A stretch of DNA of 64,000 nucleotides. Origin: Aphis gossypii (Eukaryota > Arthropoda > Insecta > Hemiptera > Aphididae). Below, piece by piece: positions 1 to 14,129 of this stretch (the stretch's first letter is position 1; each line of letters opens with the position of its first letter). The stretch spans positions 11,284,001-11,348,000 of the forward strand of contig NC_065532.1 of NCBI RefSeq assembly GCF_020184175.1, read 5' to 3'. A program made the translations under genes and the position numbers. The notes beneath the pieces were generated by a model. The model saw only the letters and a list, made by a program, of their open reading frames with translations, was not told the DNA's origin and searched no databases.

Positions 1-1090
1 TTATTTATGTTACGACCATATACATTAACATTATACTAGATTAATGGTCAGCCTTTTTGTATTATTAAACATAGTTATATAACTTAAAAGTCGACTATTT
101 CATTTTCATTATTCACGAAACGAAGCTAAATATAGCTGTATTAAACAAAAGAGGTTGACACATACTTAAACTTATGAGTAAATAACAACTGCAGTACATT
201 TATCGTATCAGTAATGTTGCTATACCATGTTTTATGAGAGAGAGAAAGTTGATTAAAATTGTTTGACAAAACTATTTATTCGAAGTACTCTCCCTCTAAA
301 CTCCACATAGATTTTATTTTAACATAAAAACATACATATATATTTTTATATTTTTTCATTCATCTATATTATTTTAATATTCTTATGATTATTATACTAT
401 TGTTATACTATTCTGTTGTAGTATTGTTCCGTATATAGCAAAATAGTAATTAATTTATTATGAAAAAATAATAATATAAATTAATTAATAAACTATTTAA
501 AAATATTAATATCATTGTAATTTATACTTTACGATAATTCCATGTAAAATATTCGTTAGTTAAAAAAAAAAAAACCTCGTAATATATTTTTATTACGTAA
601 ACAGTAAAGCTTTTATAACGTCATAATAAATATATTATAGTTTTTTATCATGATAAATATACGTATACTGCAGATTTGTTGTTTTATTACATTTGACACT
701 TTGATTATGCACCCTGTAGATTTTTATTATTATGCTACGTTAAAGAAATTATATTTTTCTCCATTTTTTTTTTTATTTTTTTTTCTGATATACTGTTATT
801 CGGTGTATATTAATAATGTGGATATGAATCCGTCTGATGAACATTAAAAAAATTCCTGAATTCCAGTCGAACGTGCGTTTTGTTCCAGCAATAGAACGGA
901 ACGTGACCATAACTACAAGTGACGTCTTTGAATTGTTCTTATAAAAAATATTACTTACTCCCGAGCCATCATTGATACACCCAAGCCAATTACTTTGAAG
1001 TAGTAAAAAACCAATTGGTACTACATTTTACACACATATTATTTGGGATCCCGGAGGGGTCGTAAGAGTATTGAAATAGAAACCACTAGT
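1..1090. other. AT-rich non-coding DNA
   Basis: No gene is seen. The 65-codon open frame at 650-847 is rich in Phe, Tyr and Leu encoded by T-runs and is taken as chance. From about 840 the DNA becomes less AT-rich (CCAAT-like motifs near 984 and 1011, a short GC-rich patch near 1049-1061) leading into the promoter-like site that follows. Confidence 0.6.
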
Positions 1091-1099
1091 AACAGCCAT

Positions 1100-1171
1100 T
1101 ATAAATATAAGACAAAGTGTATGGCTTTTGGAATCAAACAATTCTTTACTGGTTTCAACAATTCACAAAAG
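1100..1171 (+). promoter_or_regulatory. TATA promoter with short first exon (candidate)
   Basis: A clean TATAAATA at 1100-1107 is followed about 30 bp on by a pyrimidine/A start-like area (around 1132-1138). A short putative leader then ends at 1171 in AAAAG just before GTTAGT, a good 5' splice site at 1172. CCAAT-like motifs lie 90-120 bp upstream. The arrangement resembles arthropod genes with a tiny first exon, such as cuticle protein genes. There is an ATG at 1121-1123 whose frame stays open to the splice site (17 codons). No matching downstream exon was recognised, so this could be a decayed or chance promoter. Confidence 0.3.
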
Positions 1172-4126
1172 GTTAGTAATAATAATACGTAGATTGAAAT
1201 AGTTATTTTAAGAAGCTTAAGCGTTATTAATTATACAAAAATTATAACCACATATTTATTTAGTTATGCTTGCATAATACGTAAGAAGAATAAATATTTT
1301 TTAGTTAATTACTATCTACCACAAGTGGATTGCACATCTCGGTTTTATTTATCCCCGGTTAGTACAGCTTCAATAATAATACTTATTTGTAATACGACGT
1401 ATTGAGTATGCTATTATAAGAAGAAAATCAATCAATAACAACATTATATTATTTTATTAAAGTAAGACGTACGTATTTTAAATTTGAATGAAATGTTATT
1501 ACCATATATATAATATATATAAAGTTTATTAGTAAATATATTTTAAAATATTATTTTTTTATTTAGTATATTATTTAAAATGTTCATAAAAAAAAAAAAA
1601 AAAAACACAAAAATTATTCTATTTTATAATACATTATATCACATATTGTATAGTATGATATAATAGCATCGTATAATGTATATTATGCAAACTGTGCAAA
1701 TATAGATACGGTGAAGTAAAATGCACTACTTTTCATATTGTATTGTTTTGCATTACTCATTTTTTTTTTTTTTTTTTAGATAATGAACAAAACTCAAAAC
1801 TATAATATAATGCATTAGTTAGTACATTTGTTTTTATATACTTCAAGATTTCAAAAGTCCCTATATCGATTGAAAATTGAATGTAATTATTGGTTAAATT
1901 AGCTGATGTTTCATTTTTTTTTTTAACACAACGACAAATCATCAAAAACTAAAGTGACATTTTTCAGAAATCTGGACAAGCGTCATTTTCACTAAGCTCT
2001 GCGTAAAATCTTTTCTTTTTTTTTGTATCAAAACTCATCATAACTTTTAAATGTATTATAAAAATCGCTATTCTCTGCGATGGATGATTAAAGTGAGACG
2101 CGTACTTGACACCAAGTCCCTACAGTCTACTGACAAGATTTTTATTTTATACATGTTATATAATATATTTTAATCCGTACCTAGATATACGATAATTCAT
2201 AAAATCAATGAAGCATCACGTTCCATTTTTTATTTTAATCAATAAAAAACCAATATTTATTGTATTTGTTTGTTAAACGTACTGCGCTTATTCAATGATA
2301 TAATATATAAGTGCAGTTTTCACGAAATGAACGATAAGCGAACTAGATACGTGTAAATTGATGATAATTTATGTTTAAATCATTCAAATGATTGAATTCA
2401 AACATAAATTTCTAATATAATATTTTTGCAAATAAATAAATGTTCTATATTGTCATTAACCAGTAAAATTAGTATTTTACAGAAAAACAAAGTCATAAGT
2501 TGAACAAACTACATCAAATGCTTGACATTTTGAAATATATCTATTGTATAGTTGATACAATTGAAAAGTTCTCGCTCATCAGATCACGTTTACTAAAAGA
2601 GTATTGTTTCGTCCTGTCTTAATAATACTATTTGTATGTCAAATATATATACATTATTTTAATGCACATGTGATTGGAATACAATTTAATATCTACAGAC
2701 ACTTGATAATCATGGGAAACTATACTATGTTGTGTTTAAGTGAAGATGTCATTTAATTTTAAATCATATAATAACGTGATAATATAATTCAAAGGCGCAG
2801 GCAATGTAAAATAATTCCATAAGTAAATGTATTCATTAGTTTCATATAAATCAAATTAAATTTCTGATAAATTATTGATGTATAAATGTATTTATCAGTA
2901 TTATATGTATATTACTGTATTCACTATGTTATTTATACTTAATAAGTATTTATTAGTTAATTCTGTAATGTTCAGATTATACCACAAGGACTTGGCCATT
3001 CATACTCTATTAATATAATCAAATATCAAATCCTGTGGTGATTTATTCTGTTCATAAGATATAAAAAATAATATAAGCTATACGTAATAACATAATTGAT
3101 TAGCATATACCTTTTAATATATTCTTTAACCAAAACTTAACAAAATATTGTATTTAAAATTATAAAATATTGACCTTAATAAAAAAAAAAAACTTAGTTG
3201 ATAATGTCTAGATATAGATTGATAGAAATCATTGAAATAAAATAAATTATAATACACAAGTGCACGATATTATAGTATCTTAATACATATGTTTAATAAG
3301 TACCTATGTATTCAAAGTGTTTATGATAAAACAGTGTATTATAATACATATCTATATCATATTATCAAGTTCCCATTAAATGTAAAATTGGGTAAATTAA
3401 TGAATATTATATTTTTTAATGTTGTAAGTGTATACTATTCATAATAATATAATATTAAATTACTTATATAATAATATGATGTTTTAATGTTTTATACATA
3501 GTAAAATACTAAATAACATTATGATACATTACATAGATTTATTAAAAGTATTCAATTAACCAAATCTTAATTTGTGAAACAACATTTTAATTTATATATA
3601 TATACGAGTATAGAGTATATAGGTATTTTTTCAAGAAAATGTAGGAGTTCTACATTTGTGTCAATAATTATTATAATATACTATTTTTATATTTACCACG
3701 CCAACATATTATTGATTGTCAATAGAAATAGTTTTAAAAGCACTCAATTAATTATTAAAAGTTGTGTTAAAACTCAAGAAAAAACCGACAAAATCATTTC
3801 TCACGTCGTATAGTAGGTTCTGCATGTACCTCATCATTAATTAGATCACTGAAATTTTTGAGTCATTGTGTACGTAAAACGATTCTTAGTGTGCACCACA
3901 TCTATTTCTAAAAATATTTATGTTTAATACTGGAGATCTACTCATTGTTCGCTTTGATCATCAATTCTCTTCAATATGTTTTTGGCTGAGTGCTTATAAT
4001 CCTTTAGTTAAAAAAAATCTGAATGGAAAATAATGAAATTATGGTAAATTTAATATTAACATGTTAACTAAAACTAATATATACATTAATGTAATACCTC
4101 ATGAGCTACAATAGTTTCAATTAATG
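1172..4126. other. AT-rich non-coding DNA
   Basis: No gene is seen. Contents are A/T runs (18 A at 1588-1605, 18 T at 1760-1777), a long palindrome at 2366-2410 and short AT-rich open frames such as 3574-3813, which carry no recognisable motif. Confidence 0.6.
2366..2410. repeat. 45-bp nested palindrome
   Basis: Outer arms AATTTATGTTT (2366-2376) and AAACATAAATT (2400-2410) are perfect complements. Inside them AATCATT and AATGATT form a second pair around a 2-base loop. Transcribed, it would fold into one nearly continuous hairpin. It may be a tiny MITE remnant or chance in AT-rich DNA. Confidence 0.7.
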
Positions 4127-5570
4127 TCACTTTAAATTTGCACTCAATTCTGATTCCCAAACAACTTTAAAATCGTGCGAATGAATGTATAATTTACCTT
4201 GTGTAAATATAGTATCTCCGCATGTAACAAATAATACAACTTTCTCAAAGCTTTGTCGCCGTGACTTAATAATTGTAATTTCAAATGTAAGACTCTCTGG
4301 GAATTGTAATCTTTTTCAAAGGAATGTCTGAACTTTCACGTATATCAAGTGTAATGCGCAAAATATGAACAATATTACCTTTCTTGTCGCCTATCAAAAT
4401 CTTACAATATTTAATAGTATTTTAGACTTTAATTACTACTAATTGTGCTCCTTTACATAACACATCAAAAATGCATATATTTCTTAATAATACGGAAATA
4501 AAAATTAGCACCATATAAATTGAAGCTAGTTCCAATCCTGAAGATATCGGGCATGCAAAATATATAGGTAGATAACGTAAAGATATATTTTCATTATCAA
4601 CGTCATCTCAACCTGCAAGTAATTCAGTTGTAACAAAATTAATATTGGATAATTTTGATAAAATTGAATCATTAATTTTATTTACATCATTATTCCGTTA
4701 AGTTAAAATTGTTCTCATACACCAATTGTGGACAATAAATCAACTCTAGTTGGATAAAATGTACCAATAAAGCTATTACAAAACAATCTTCATGAATATC
4801 AAGATTCTTAAACTAATTATTAACAATAAATTAAATTAAATCTCCATCCACATATTTTTTTATAGTTTGAATTTCACAAACAAATACTTAAGTTCACAAT
4901 TTTTAAAGCATGATTACGATGTTGTTCTTCTCTCATATTTATTTAAAACTGGAAACACATATCGACAATTTATTTCTAGTATAAATGGTTTACCAGAAAA
5001 TTGCGAACAATTGTGTATCAAATACATCTGTATCTTTTCATCTTTGAATTTCTACAGAAGTAAATCAGGCAATTGAATAGAAAAATCTGACCTATGTCAT
5101 AAGATCCATCAATAAAGTTGTGGTTACCCGGTACCTATTATAAATGTAGCGAATCAAAGATATTTTTCTGCTTCTAAAGTGTGATGACAGACACAAAAAA
5201 CATACAACGTTGTGAAACCATCAATATCCTCACTCTATTCAGAATCTAAAAAAGTACAACGTATAACAGTTTTGAAATGGCTCTTATTTTTTTATCTATT
5301 GTTTTCAACAAATAATAACTGAATCTAAGATTGTAACTTATTTAATACACCATTTTTAAGTGATGAGTGACATTAATTATATTGAATTCTTTATTTACTT
5401 AAAAAGAATTATCACCATAGCAATAAAAATATATACAACTGAATTATCTAAGCAATTTAGAAATTATTTTTATTTGATATTAAATGGTTTTTCACCTACT
5501 ACAGGTTGATAAAAAGACAAACATAATGATGTTGATCAATCCTTAATAAGTTTTTGATATTAAGTGAGGT
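4127..5570 (-). pseudogene. Decayed Helitron/PIF1-family DNA helicase, interrupted by an R1 repeat
   Basis: The minus strand carries, in the right order, several blocks of the PIF1-like helicase found in Helitron rolling-circle transposons, separated by stops and frameshifts. From N to C: a possible Walker A remnant near 5486-5503 with an internal stop (weak); 4851-4998 with PFILEINCRYVFPVL, matching the family block around 'GGDFRQVLPV'; 4284-4560 with SVLLRNICIFDVLCKGAQL, matching the 'MLLRNL..GLCNGTRL' block; and 4127-4285 with ITIIKSRRQSFEKV followed by IFTQGKLYI, matching 'TINKSQGQSFEKVG...HGQLYVA', the C-terminal SF1B helicase motif. At least four in-frame stops and two frame changes show it is dead. 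A copy of the local repeat R1 sits inside it near 5090-5245. No Rep/HUH domain or Helitron termini were located. Identification is by recalled family motifs. Confidence 0.78.
5161..5245 (-). repeat. R1 interspersed repeat, copy 1 (fragment)
   Basis: Read on the minus strand this matches the other R1 copies at 29838, 53395 and 62546: a GAGTGA start, then an ATTGATG block, then TGTATGTTTTTTGTGTCTG. It appears inserted in the helicase pseudogene and may extend down to about 5090. Confidence 0.65.
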
Positions 5571-8500
5571 GTTCATAATATCCAGACCTTAAAATTCTGG
5601 AATTGTAAGTGAAATGTTATACTTAGTTAAAGATAATTTAAAACAACATCTACATAGTTACATCAAACATAAAACCAGAAGTCGTGTTATTTAAAAATAT
5701 TTTTCAAGCTAATTTGTCAATTTATTTACTTAATATTTATAAGACGTAGTTTGAAATATATAATTATATTTTAAAAAGAATAGTAGAAAAATTCCAAAAA
5801 ACAAAATTAACGATAGTTATAATGAAAGTAAAATAAAATAAATATTTAGTATTATTATAATATTTTGATAAACAGATATTAAATAACCAATAAGCTATAA
5901 GCTATATATAATATATTAATATCTGTATACTAAATATAATATGTTAATGAAATTCGATATCGAAGAATAAATTAATGCACTTTATCCAAGTAAATAATAA
6001 CGTAATTATTGAATACATTTAAAAGCTATTTGAGGAATACCAACTTATAAATTATTATATTTTTCAGAAAAATACATAATATCAAATTTAAAAATATAAT
6101 ACACCGTATTAATTTTTGTTCACACAAAATCACGTTCTTATTAAATTATAAAATTTACCTAGATATTTGGAAAATGGAAGTTATGTAAATGATTAAACCC
6201 ACAAACCCTGCTCATGACGCTATGAATGATTTAGCATATTATAATGGCGTTAAAGAGAAATTCAATTTTAAGGTTTCAGCTGTTATAATTAAAAATTAAA
6301 CTTCATAATAATAATTATTACTATTATTATTATGTTATCATTATAATATACATAGTCGATTAAGTAATATTTTCAGCATTAACTATTTTATACATGTAAA
6401 CAATCATTAAAATGTCATTAATAATTGTATGTAATAGGTACCTACAACTCTAGTATTTAAATTTTAATCGTAAAATATTTACATGTTTGTTTAAATTGAC
6501 TCATCGTCACAGAAAAAAAAATATACTCGTATTATAATAATAGTATATAGACACTTTATAAGGATCTACACGACTATTTTTCATTATAAATGTATAACTA
6601 TAATCTGCATTTTTCTAGTGCAAAATATCAAACATTTAGAAAAATTCTTGTTAATCAATTGTTTATTTTTACGATATTTCAACGATCTTAAATTACAGTT
6701 TAATTATATGAATTTTATACTCTGTAAATATATATTTATTTAGTTACTTCGAATATAGTTGCTGAATTTCATTTTGCATAAACGGAAATTTCTAATTAGA
6801 TACAAAACTTATTTCAAAGTTCACTTAATTTCCTAGTGTATCGTGGTTGGGCAGATTGAGAACCAATATGTTTTATTATAATATACTATATAGTTAATTG
6901 CGAGTGTTTTCAGAACCCTTTGAATTATAATTTTAACTATAGGTAGGGAGCTTTAGAAAATTGAATTAAAATATGCTCTAATTAATTAATTTTTAATTTT
7001 ACATAGAAAAATAAAATTCTGTTTAACATTGTTACAAAAGTGAAGCGTAAAGTTTGTTTAATATATTATTATTGTTTACAATAATAAAAAAAATATAACA
7101 TCATTAATAATTCATTGTAAAACATGAACATGATGTCATATGAGTACCGTGTGAATCAAGAACACCATTTAAAATAAAATACAGATAATTACTAGTTTTT
7201 TATTTATACACCTTAACCTTAAATTATCTTAAATGTATTAAACTAGTTAATTTAATTGTGTTCCTCATTTTTAATAAGATATTCACTGAAGTATTAGTTA
7301 TGGTTTGTGATCATGTCTATTATTATATTATATAAAATAATAAAATGCTACAGTGATTATTATGTATTTAATTAATGGTTAACTGTAATGGACATTTTTT
7401 TTTACTTGTGATTAACGAAAATCTACCTTTCATTTGTTATTATTGTATATTAAATAAAGTTAAGCTTATTTTGTTTGCTAAGCAATTTCAAGCATATACA
7501 TTTATTTATTTAGAATACATGTCATAAGAATAATATTATACTCTTAAAATAAACATAAATTATAATTAAATAATTTGATTACCTCATTTAAAATGTTACA
7601 AAAATATTTCCTAGAAATTAATTTAATTAAGTACTTTTTATTTTTAGCTCTAACATATTTTCTAAACTTAATTTTCTGAACAAATTTAAAATATAACAAT
7701 AATTTACATACTATTTAAAATGATTATAATATAAAACATCATTATCGTTGAGTGTACAATCGCATTCTTATTGACAAGATATATTTTAAATGTTTATGAT
7801 TGAGTAAATAATTTACCAAACCATTAAACAAAAGAAAGAGAGTAATTAATTGAAAAAATAAGCTCATAATAATATTTAGAATCAGTATGAAAATAAAACT
7901 CTATTAATTAGTTATTTATATTCTATTAAAATATCCATTCACGGTCATTATTTTTTATAATATATTTTTTTTTTTTTATCGTACTTATTCGCTAATCGAG
8001 AAAATTGTATTCTATTACTATACAATATTATACAACATATATATAACTGAGTAACTGACTTAATTATTTTATAGCACTTGTAATTTGTATTTCAGTTAAA
8101 TGCATGATAGCTTTTATCTGCATCTAATTTGCATTTACTTGGGAGTTGAGCTAATATATAATAAATGTTTGGAAAAATATTATAAATTTGAAATCGGTTG
8201 AAAAAAAAAATTGTTTGATCTCAACGAATAATAATTAATAGTGTAATAATTTAACATCAAATGATATACTATTTTATAATATATAACCTTTGAACGTAGT
8301 AATTTTGTGAAACATTTACATGATGGAAATAAATTAAATAATCTTATGAATAGTTTAATCGTTAACTAAATTAAATTTTAATAATACTATATCGTTTATT
8401 TAAATACTTCGTAATTCAATGAGTCAATCACCAAAAATGGGGTTTTTTTCTGTTTTCACAAAAATGAAACGTGTACGTATTAGTTAGATTAACATTTGAT

Positions 8501-11500
8501 ATACTATTAAATAGTTATCTACACTCTTCTTCGTGTACAAAATCTGATAATTGTAGCTCGAGTTAGTATTGTAGTAAAATTATTATTACATTAAAGTAGG
8601 TATGATCTATTGAGATGTATACGTATTATCCCGAAATTGGCAAGTCATATTATTTTAACTTAAATATTCTCGCAAGAAATGTAGAAATGGTAAACGAAGA
8701 TAACATAATCTTAGTATAGATATATATAACACTCACCGAAATGGCCTTAAGTTTACTCGTTAAATATGTCTGCTTTTTAAATTCTAATTCCAAACGGTAG
8801 ACACTTAATCAACCTATAATAAAAAAAGTTTAAGGTATTATATAATTTATTGTTAAAATAATTTTTTAGTTCAAATTATAATAATACTTAGTTATATTAT
8901 ACAAATAAAAAATATACTTATAAGGAAAAATACTGATGTAGAAACGTTCTATTTTCTATTAATACATCAAATTATTGGTTTTCAACAGTATATTATTATT
9001 TATTGATAATAAAATAGTGTTTAAAATAATAATACCTAATGAATGAGTTCCTTTTTATCTAAACAAATATTGTAGTGATGTAATCTTTAAACAATAATTT
9101 TATAAATAATTTTAAAAATTAACAAAATAGTAAAAATTAAATTTGTATTTCAAGAGTGTATACTCTGCCTAGAAACTTAAAACCTTTTTTATTCTCAACT
9201 TTATTAAAATTTATTCTCATCAAGTCAAAATACAATTTACATGCATCAATGAATTCTTGACGCTTCTAAAATCGAAATTTATCTGTTGATTTGATTGTAT
9301 TGTATTTTGTGTATTATTTATTATAAATTCATATTTTTTTTTTGATTTTTTTTTAATGCATTATGTATATATATATATAATATATTATAGATGTCTCAGG
9401 CGTTTCATTACCCGTGAGGATACGGTAATGTCAGGTAGTTAATTTTGATTTAAATGCAACGACATTTTCAAGAAAATATGCACTTGTACTAGAAATTTAT
9501 TAACTGCAAAAAGGTTTTGTTTAGTTTGAAAAAAAAACTTTTAACATATCCCACAGGTCATTCTTTAACAGTAGGTATGAAAAACATAAGTTTTTGAAAA
9601 TATGATATTTTAATACATACTTAAAAATTCCTACAATCCGATTTAAAAAAAAAATGCATTACTAAAGGATAAAAGGGAATGAGTAATCGGAATATTATTT
9701 CACAGAGTGTACAATCTACATATAATATAGGGTAAGGATATAAAAATAAAATAATAATATAAATTTAGTTTGAAGCGAACAACACATATATAGTAATCAA
9801 ACTAGATATATGTATTTTCCTTAGCCCTCTCACCTATAAGTATTTATCCTAAAGTTCCATTATATTTTATAATATTATACATTTTAGAACAATGATAAAT
9901 CATCACATTCATTCGAAAAACGTTTATCAGCTGAGCATAAACTTCCAATTGTTTAACAATTTACACACTTCTCTTATTGTTTTTCTTTACAAATAAGAAA
10001 AGTACTAAGCAAAAAAAATAAAAATAGTATTTTTAAAGTACCAAGTTGATAAAATGTGCAGTAAATAGAACTCCACTATTAAAACTTTTTTCCTGCCAAA
10101 AAAGTTTCGGAAAAAAATAATCATAATTATTACAAAAAATACATTCCATGTTTTATTCAGAATGTCAAGTCATTGTAATTAAAATTCCATTTTACTTATA
10201 ATAAAAAAAACTGTCAGAATCGTATTAATCTTCGTGATAAACTCAATGTACACTCATTACTTTGAAAATTATTAGATTTATTTGAAAATATTTATTTTTA
10301 TACGAACTAAATTCAGAACAAAAATAATTATATTTATATTATTTTTAAGTTTGTTTTTTTTTTTTTTTTGATTAACAATTTATATTTTTAACTTCATATG
10401 TCGAAGAACATCATTTTTCTGAAATTTTCTATGTAAAACATTCACATTTTCAACGAGTTAGTTGGTAGCTCATTAATTATGACGTCTTATAATTATTTAC
10501 AATTTAGATGAGTAGTATGAACTATGCATTGACACAAGAGCGATCCACAAAGCACTACTCCAATAATTTTAGTTTTTAAATAATTTATCTAAAAAAAATA
10601 TTTTGTTTGGAAATATCAAATTAAAAATATTTACAATCATTAAAAAAAAAAAAAAATTAAAAAAGAACTATTAAAATTGAATAAATATCCAATATAATAA
10701 AATAATATATAGTATACGAGTATATTATATTACAAAATTAACATAAATTGCTTTCAACTTTCCAAGTTCAATTCTTAGAATATGTATCTCATTCTTGAAC
10801 ACAATACTGTAGGAATTTCAATTATTCGTAATAATTATAATTAATTAAAAAACGTCAAACACTAATATAATTAAAATACACCTTGACACACAGTTGACCA
10901 TGTTATTTAATTAATAACTTCTGTTAGTCATTAATTGGGGAAAATATGCTGTAACACTAAAGCATTAATATTTTATATTAATTATTATTTTCACAATTAA
11001 TATTGTGAGTAAATTTTTTATTTTCAATGGAGAAATGAATTAAAACAACAAACTGTTAAACTGAAGTTATCATAATATTATATAAGAATAACAGTTATTT
11101 TTAATCATCTATTTTCTATTTTTAGTGGAACGGTATGTATATTGGTCTTCCAATGATGTATTTCTTCAAGTTTGTTGTCATCTTTTGGGCCAGTAAAAAA
11201 ACTTTGATTTTCAACCTTACCTTTGGATAATATATTTTCTAATCTAAAATGTGATATAGTTTAAAATTAAAACATTTTAAAACGTCTCAGTATTTTCTTA
11301 AAAATACCTAACACAAGGTTTCACATATTTTTTCTTATACGTGTATAAAAATATTTAAAATGTGGAGTCACAATATATATATATTTAAATATATTAATAT
11401 TATAAATAAGAATTAGAATTTCAAATTTTTACAAAATTTATAGAAATCTTAAAAATTGAAAATTTGCACAAGATCCAAATATGTTGTAATATAATATAAC

Positions 11501-14041
11501 AACAAAATAAAATGTATCAAATCTTCAATTTGTATAACTAATAGATATAATTATTTAATATTATATATTCATCATAATTAAATCACTAAAAATATATAAA
11601 TAACATATAATTATTAATTATACTATAATTATTTTAAGTTAAAATTACACGAAATTACATATTTAATCGATGAATGTGATGTTCATTTTGTTTTTTTATA
11701 ATTTAAAATACTATTCATGACCACATGGGACTTAAAACTTTTACGTATATTAAAAATTTCACTTTACTCAATGACATACTCAAAAAATGTAAGTTAATTT
11801 TAATATATTATCAATTTATACCATGAAACTATTCACACTGTATTAGGTATATTCGGGTGGTATTGACTCAAAAGATAATAACAATCATGGACCATGGTGT
11901 ATGGTATGAATTGTATGAATTGTGATTATAATAGTTTAATAAACACCAAGTTTTCAGGAAAAATTGATTCAATCTACTGTAATATCAATAGTAATATAGG
12001 CTGATAAGAATTTAATGGAATCATTTTTTTCGTATAAAATAATATAATATAATTTAATTTAAATTTAACACAACTATTAAAGTGACTCAATTGACACCTA
12101 ATATATAGTTTAGTACTATCCACTTTCAACTTATTTATATATAAGATAGATGAGTATATATATACAATAATAACATTTATTAATTAGCAAACTAAATTTA
12201 TTTGATATAATATTTTATGAGAAAAATAAATTTATATAATAAATTTTATTTATACAGTTTATCATAAAGTAGCACATTTTTTATGTTTTATTTATTATTT
12301 TTCTAATAATACGCCAATGATCGTTGAAAAATCAATTTTTCTATTTCATAAGTGTTTATATGATCGATATAGCAATCTCTCATAAGTGATTTATATTATT
12401 ATATACTTTAACCCAAGCAGGAAATTGTGGTCGGAATCAACTGAGTTCATAAATATTTTACAAAAATAATTTCCTGACGATAATAAAGTCATATATACAG
12501 TACTTCCAACGACTATTAAAAAAAAAACCCCTCTACGTTTAAAATTTTTTCTAAAAATCATTAAGTGTCTTAAGATTTGTTGATCTAATGACATGTTTTG
12601 TAAACATATTTAAAAAATCATATTCAAGACCTTACATAATATTGTGCAGTATTATGATTTACATTGAATAATACACACAAAATACATTGCATTACACATA
12701 ACTTTGGTTTATTAAATTCGTGTACAAAACATAAAATACAACATTTAAAACAGCGGACGACAATTTTATAGAATAGCTAGGTATTCGCATTTAGTATCTA
12801 AGTTATGGCTGTACGGTTTGGTTATTTATCATTCAAATGCAATAAATGTATTTCAAGCATTTTGTTCTGATTTAAAAAATAAGACTCAAAACAAAAACCA
12901 TACGATACATTTACAAATCCTAAGGATAAAAAAATATAATCACAAACATTTAAAAATAAAAATAAAATGGTCCATAAATCATAGTAGTTCCTTGTTTTTA
13001 TTTCTTAGTAAGCATACTTTTTTAGAGTTTTTTATGCATGATGAAATTACAAGACTTTATAACAGAATAATATAGACAAAAATAGAAATAAATCATTTTC
13101 GTTGAATAGTTTAATAATTTTCGAATATACATGTATATCAATTAATAAATAAACTAAAGTTAATAATTTTAAATAATTTTTACTTGAACGCATAATGTAA
13201 TTATCCACAAAGCGCTCAATAAACGCACATTTTAACTTACTGAAATCAAATAAATGGTCAAAAGAATCAACTATTATACTTTGTAATTGTTATAGATAGT
13301 AGCGTAATTTTATATAATAGTTAACTAAAATAATGATCGTGTTTTTGAAAAAAAAAAAAAAAAATGGATATTTATTTATTATTAGAAACTTAATAAGTAC
13401 TTTTAAAATTTTCAGTGTCAAAATGTTATGGTATTTAAAATTGTTATTTAACTTTAAATAAGTAGTAATATAGTTGTAAATACCTATTTTCAGCTTAGAT
13501 GAGTAACGCATCGATCAGAATTTAACAGAGATCCCCTTTACTCATCCAACTTAAACTTAAATCTTTAAACTTTATAATATTTTACTTATAACCAAATAAA
13601 CTTGTTCAAAATTCTTAAAAAAAATATTTTGTTTTAAAACATGTTTCATGAAGTATAGATAATTGCGTTCAAACTACGACTGACGTACTTAATCTCGAGA
13701 ATTGAGTAGTTAACATAGGTTAAACACATCCAATAGTAATAATAAATACTAGAAAAGTAGTATAGTAAGTATAACAAGCTGATTGGCCGTATTATGCAAA
13801 ACCCCACAGAGTTCCACGCCTAATGTTGTTGTTAGATAATCATTATTATTGTTATTCATTTAACGAAGTTTTAATATTTATATATTTATCAAGTGTAAGA
13901 ATAATGATATTAATGTGAGAAAAAAATCGTTTTTATCATTTATACATATATTTATGAGAATTTATAAACACCTTAAATTATTATTATTTTGCGTAGGTAT
14001 AAGGTATGTACACTTTATAGCATTTTAGGATCAAAATAACT
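5571..14041. other. AT-rich non-coding DNA
   Basis: About 8.5 kb with no recognisable gene. It holds A/T homopolymers (for example near 10348-10369 and 10641-10656), an (AT)n tract near 9366-9379, a small hairpin at 9406-9430 and a minus-strand open frame at 11105-11243 treated under findings. The longer open frames at 12391-12594, 12818-13075 and 13290-13511 are Ile/Phe/Lys/Asn-rich without motifs and are judged chance. Confidence 0.55.
9406..9430. repeat. Short hairpin
   Basis: CATTACC (9406-9412) pairs with GGTAATG (9424-9430) around an 11-base segment whose ends (CGT/ACG) can also pair. It stands out because it is GC-richer than its surroundings. No following T-run or gene links it to a function. 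Confidence 0.5.
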
Positions 14042-14118
14042 ATAAGACAAATAAACAGTCCCATAATTTGCAAACAACTTTCCACAGTGGCAGAGTACGT
14101 GGGTGACAGCTAGTAAAA
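14042..14118 (-). repeat. 'ACTAGCTG' type interspersed repeat, 5' fragment
   Basis: The minus strand begins TACTAGCTGTCACCCACGT and continues with a GTGGAAAGTT-like block. This head is typical of a repeat seen widely in arthropod genomes whose members begin ACTAGCTG followed by a CCC-containing segment. The element is truncated here. The class (retroposon or DNA element) cannot be assigned from this fragment. It directly abuts an R1 fragment. Confidence 0.5.
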
Positions 14119-14129
14119 AATATTTTAAA

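Noticed and set aside
650..847. 65-codon plus-strand open frame
   Set aside because: Composition is dominated by Phe/Tyr/Leu from T-rich DNA, with no motif and no splice or promoter context. The same applies to most 60-90 codon frames in the window.
12818..13075. 85-codon plus-strand frame
   Set aside because: Asn/His/Ile/Lys-rich, typical of AT-rich noise; no splice signals or motif.
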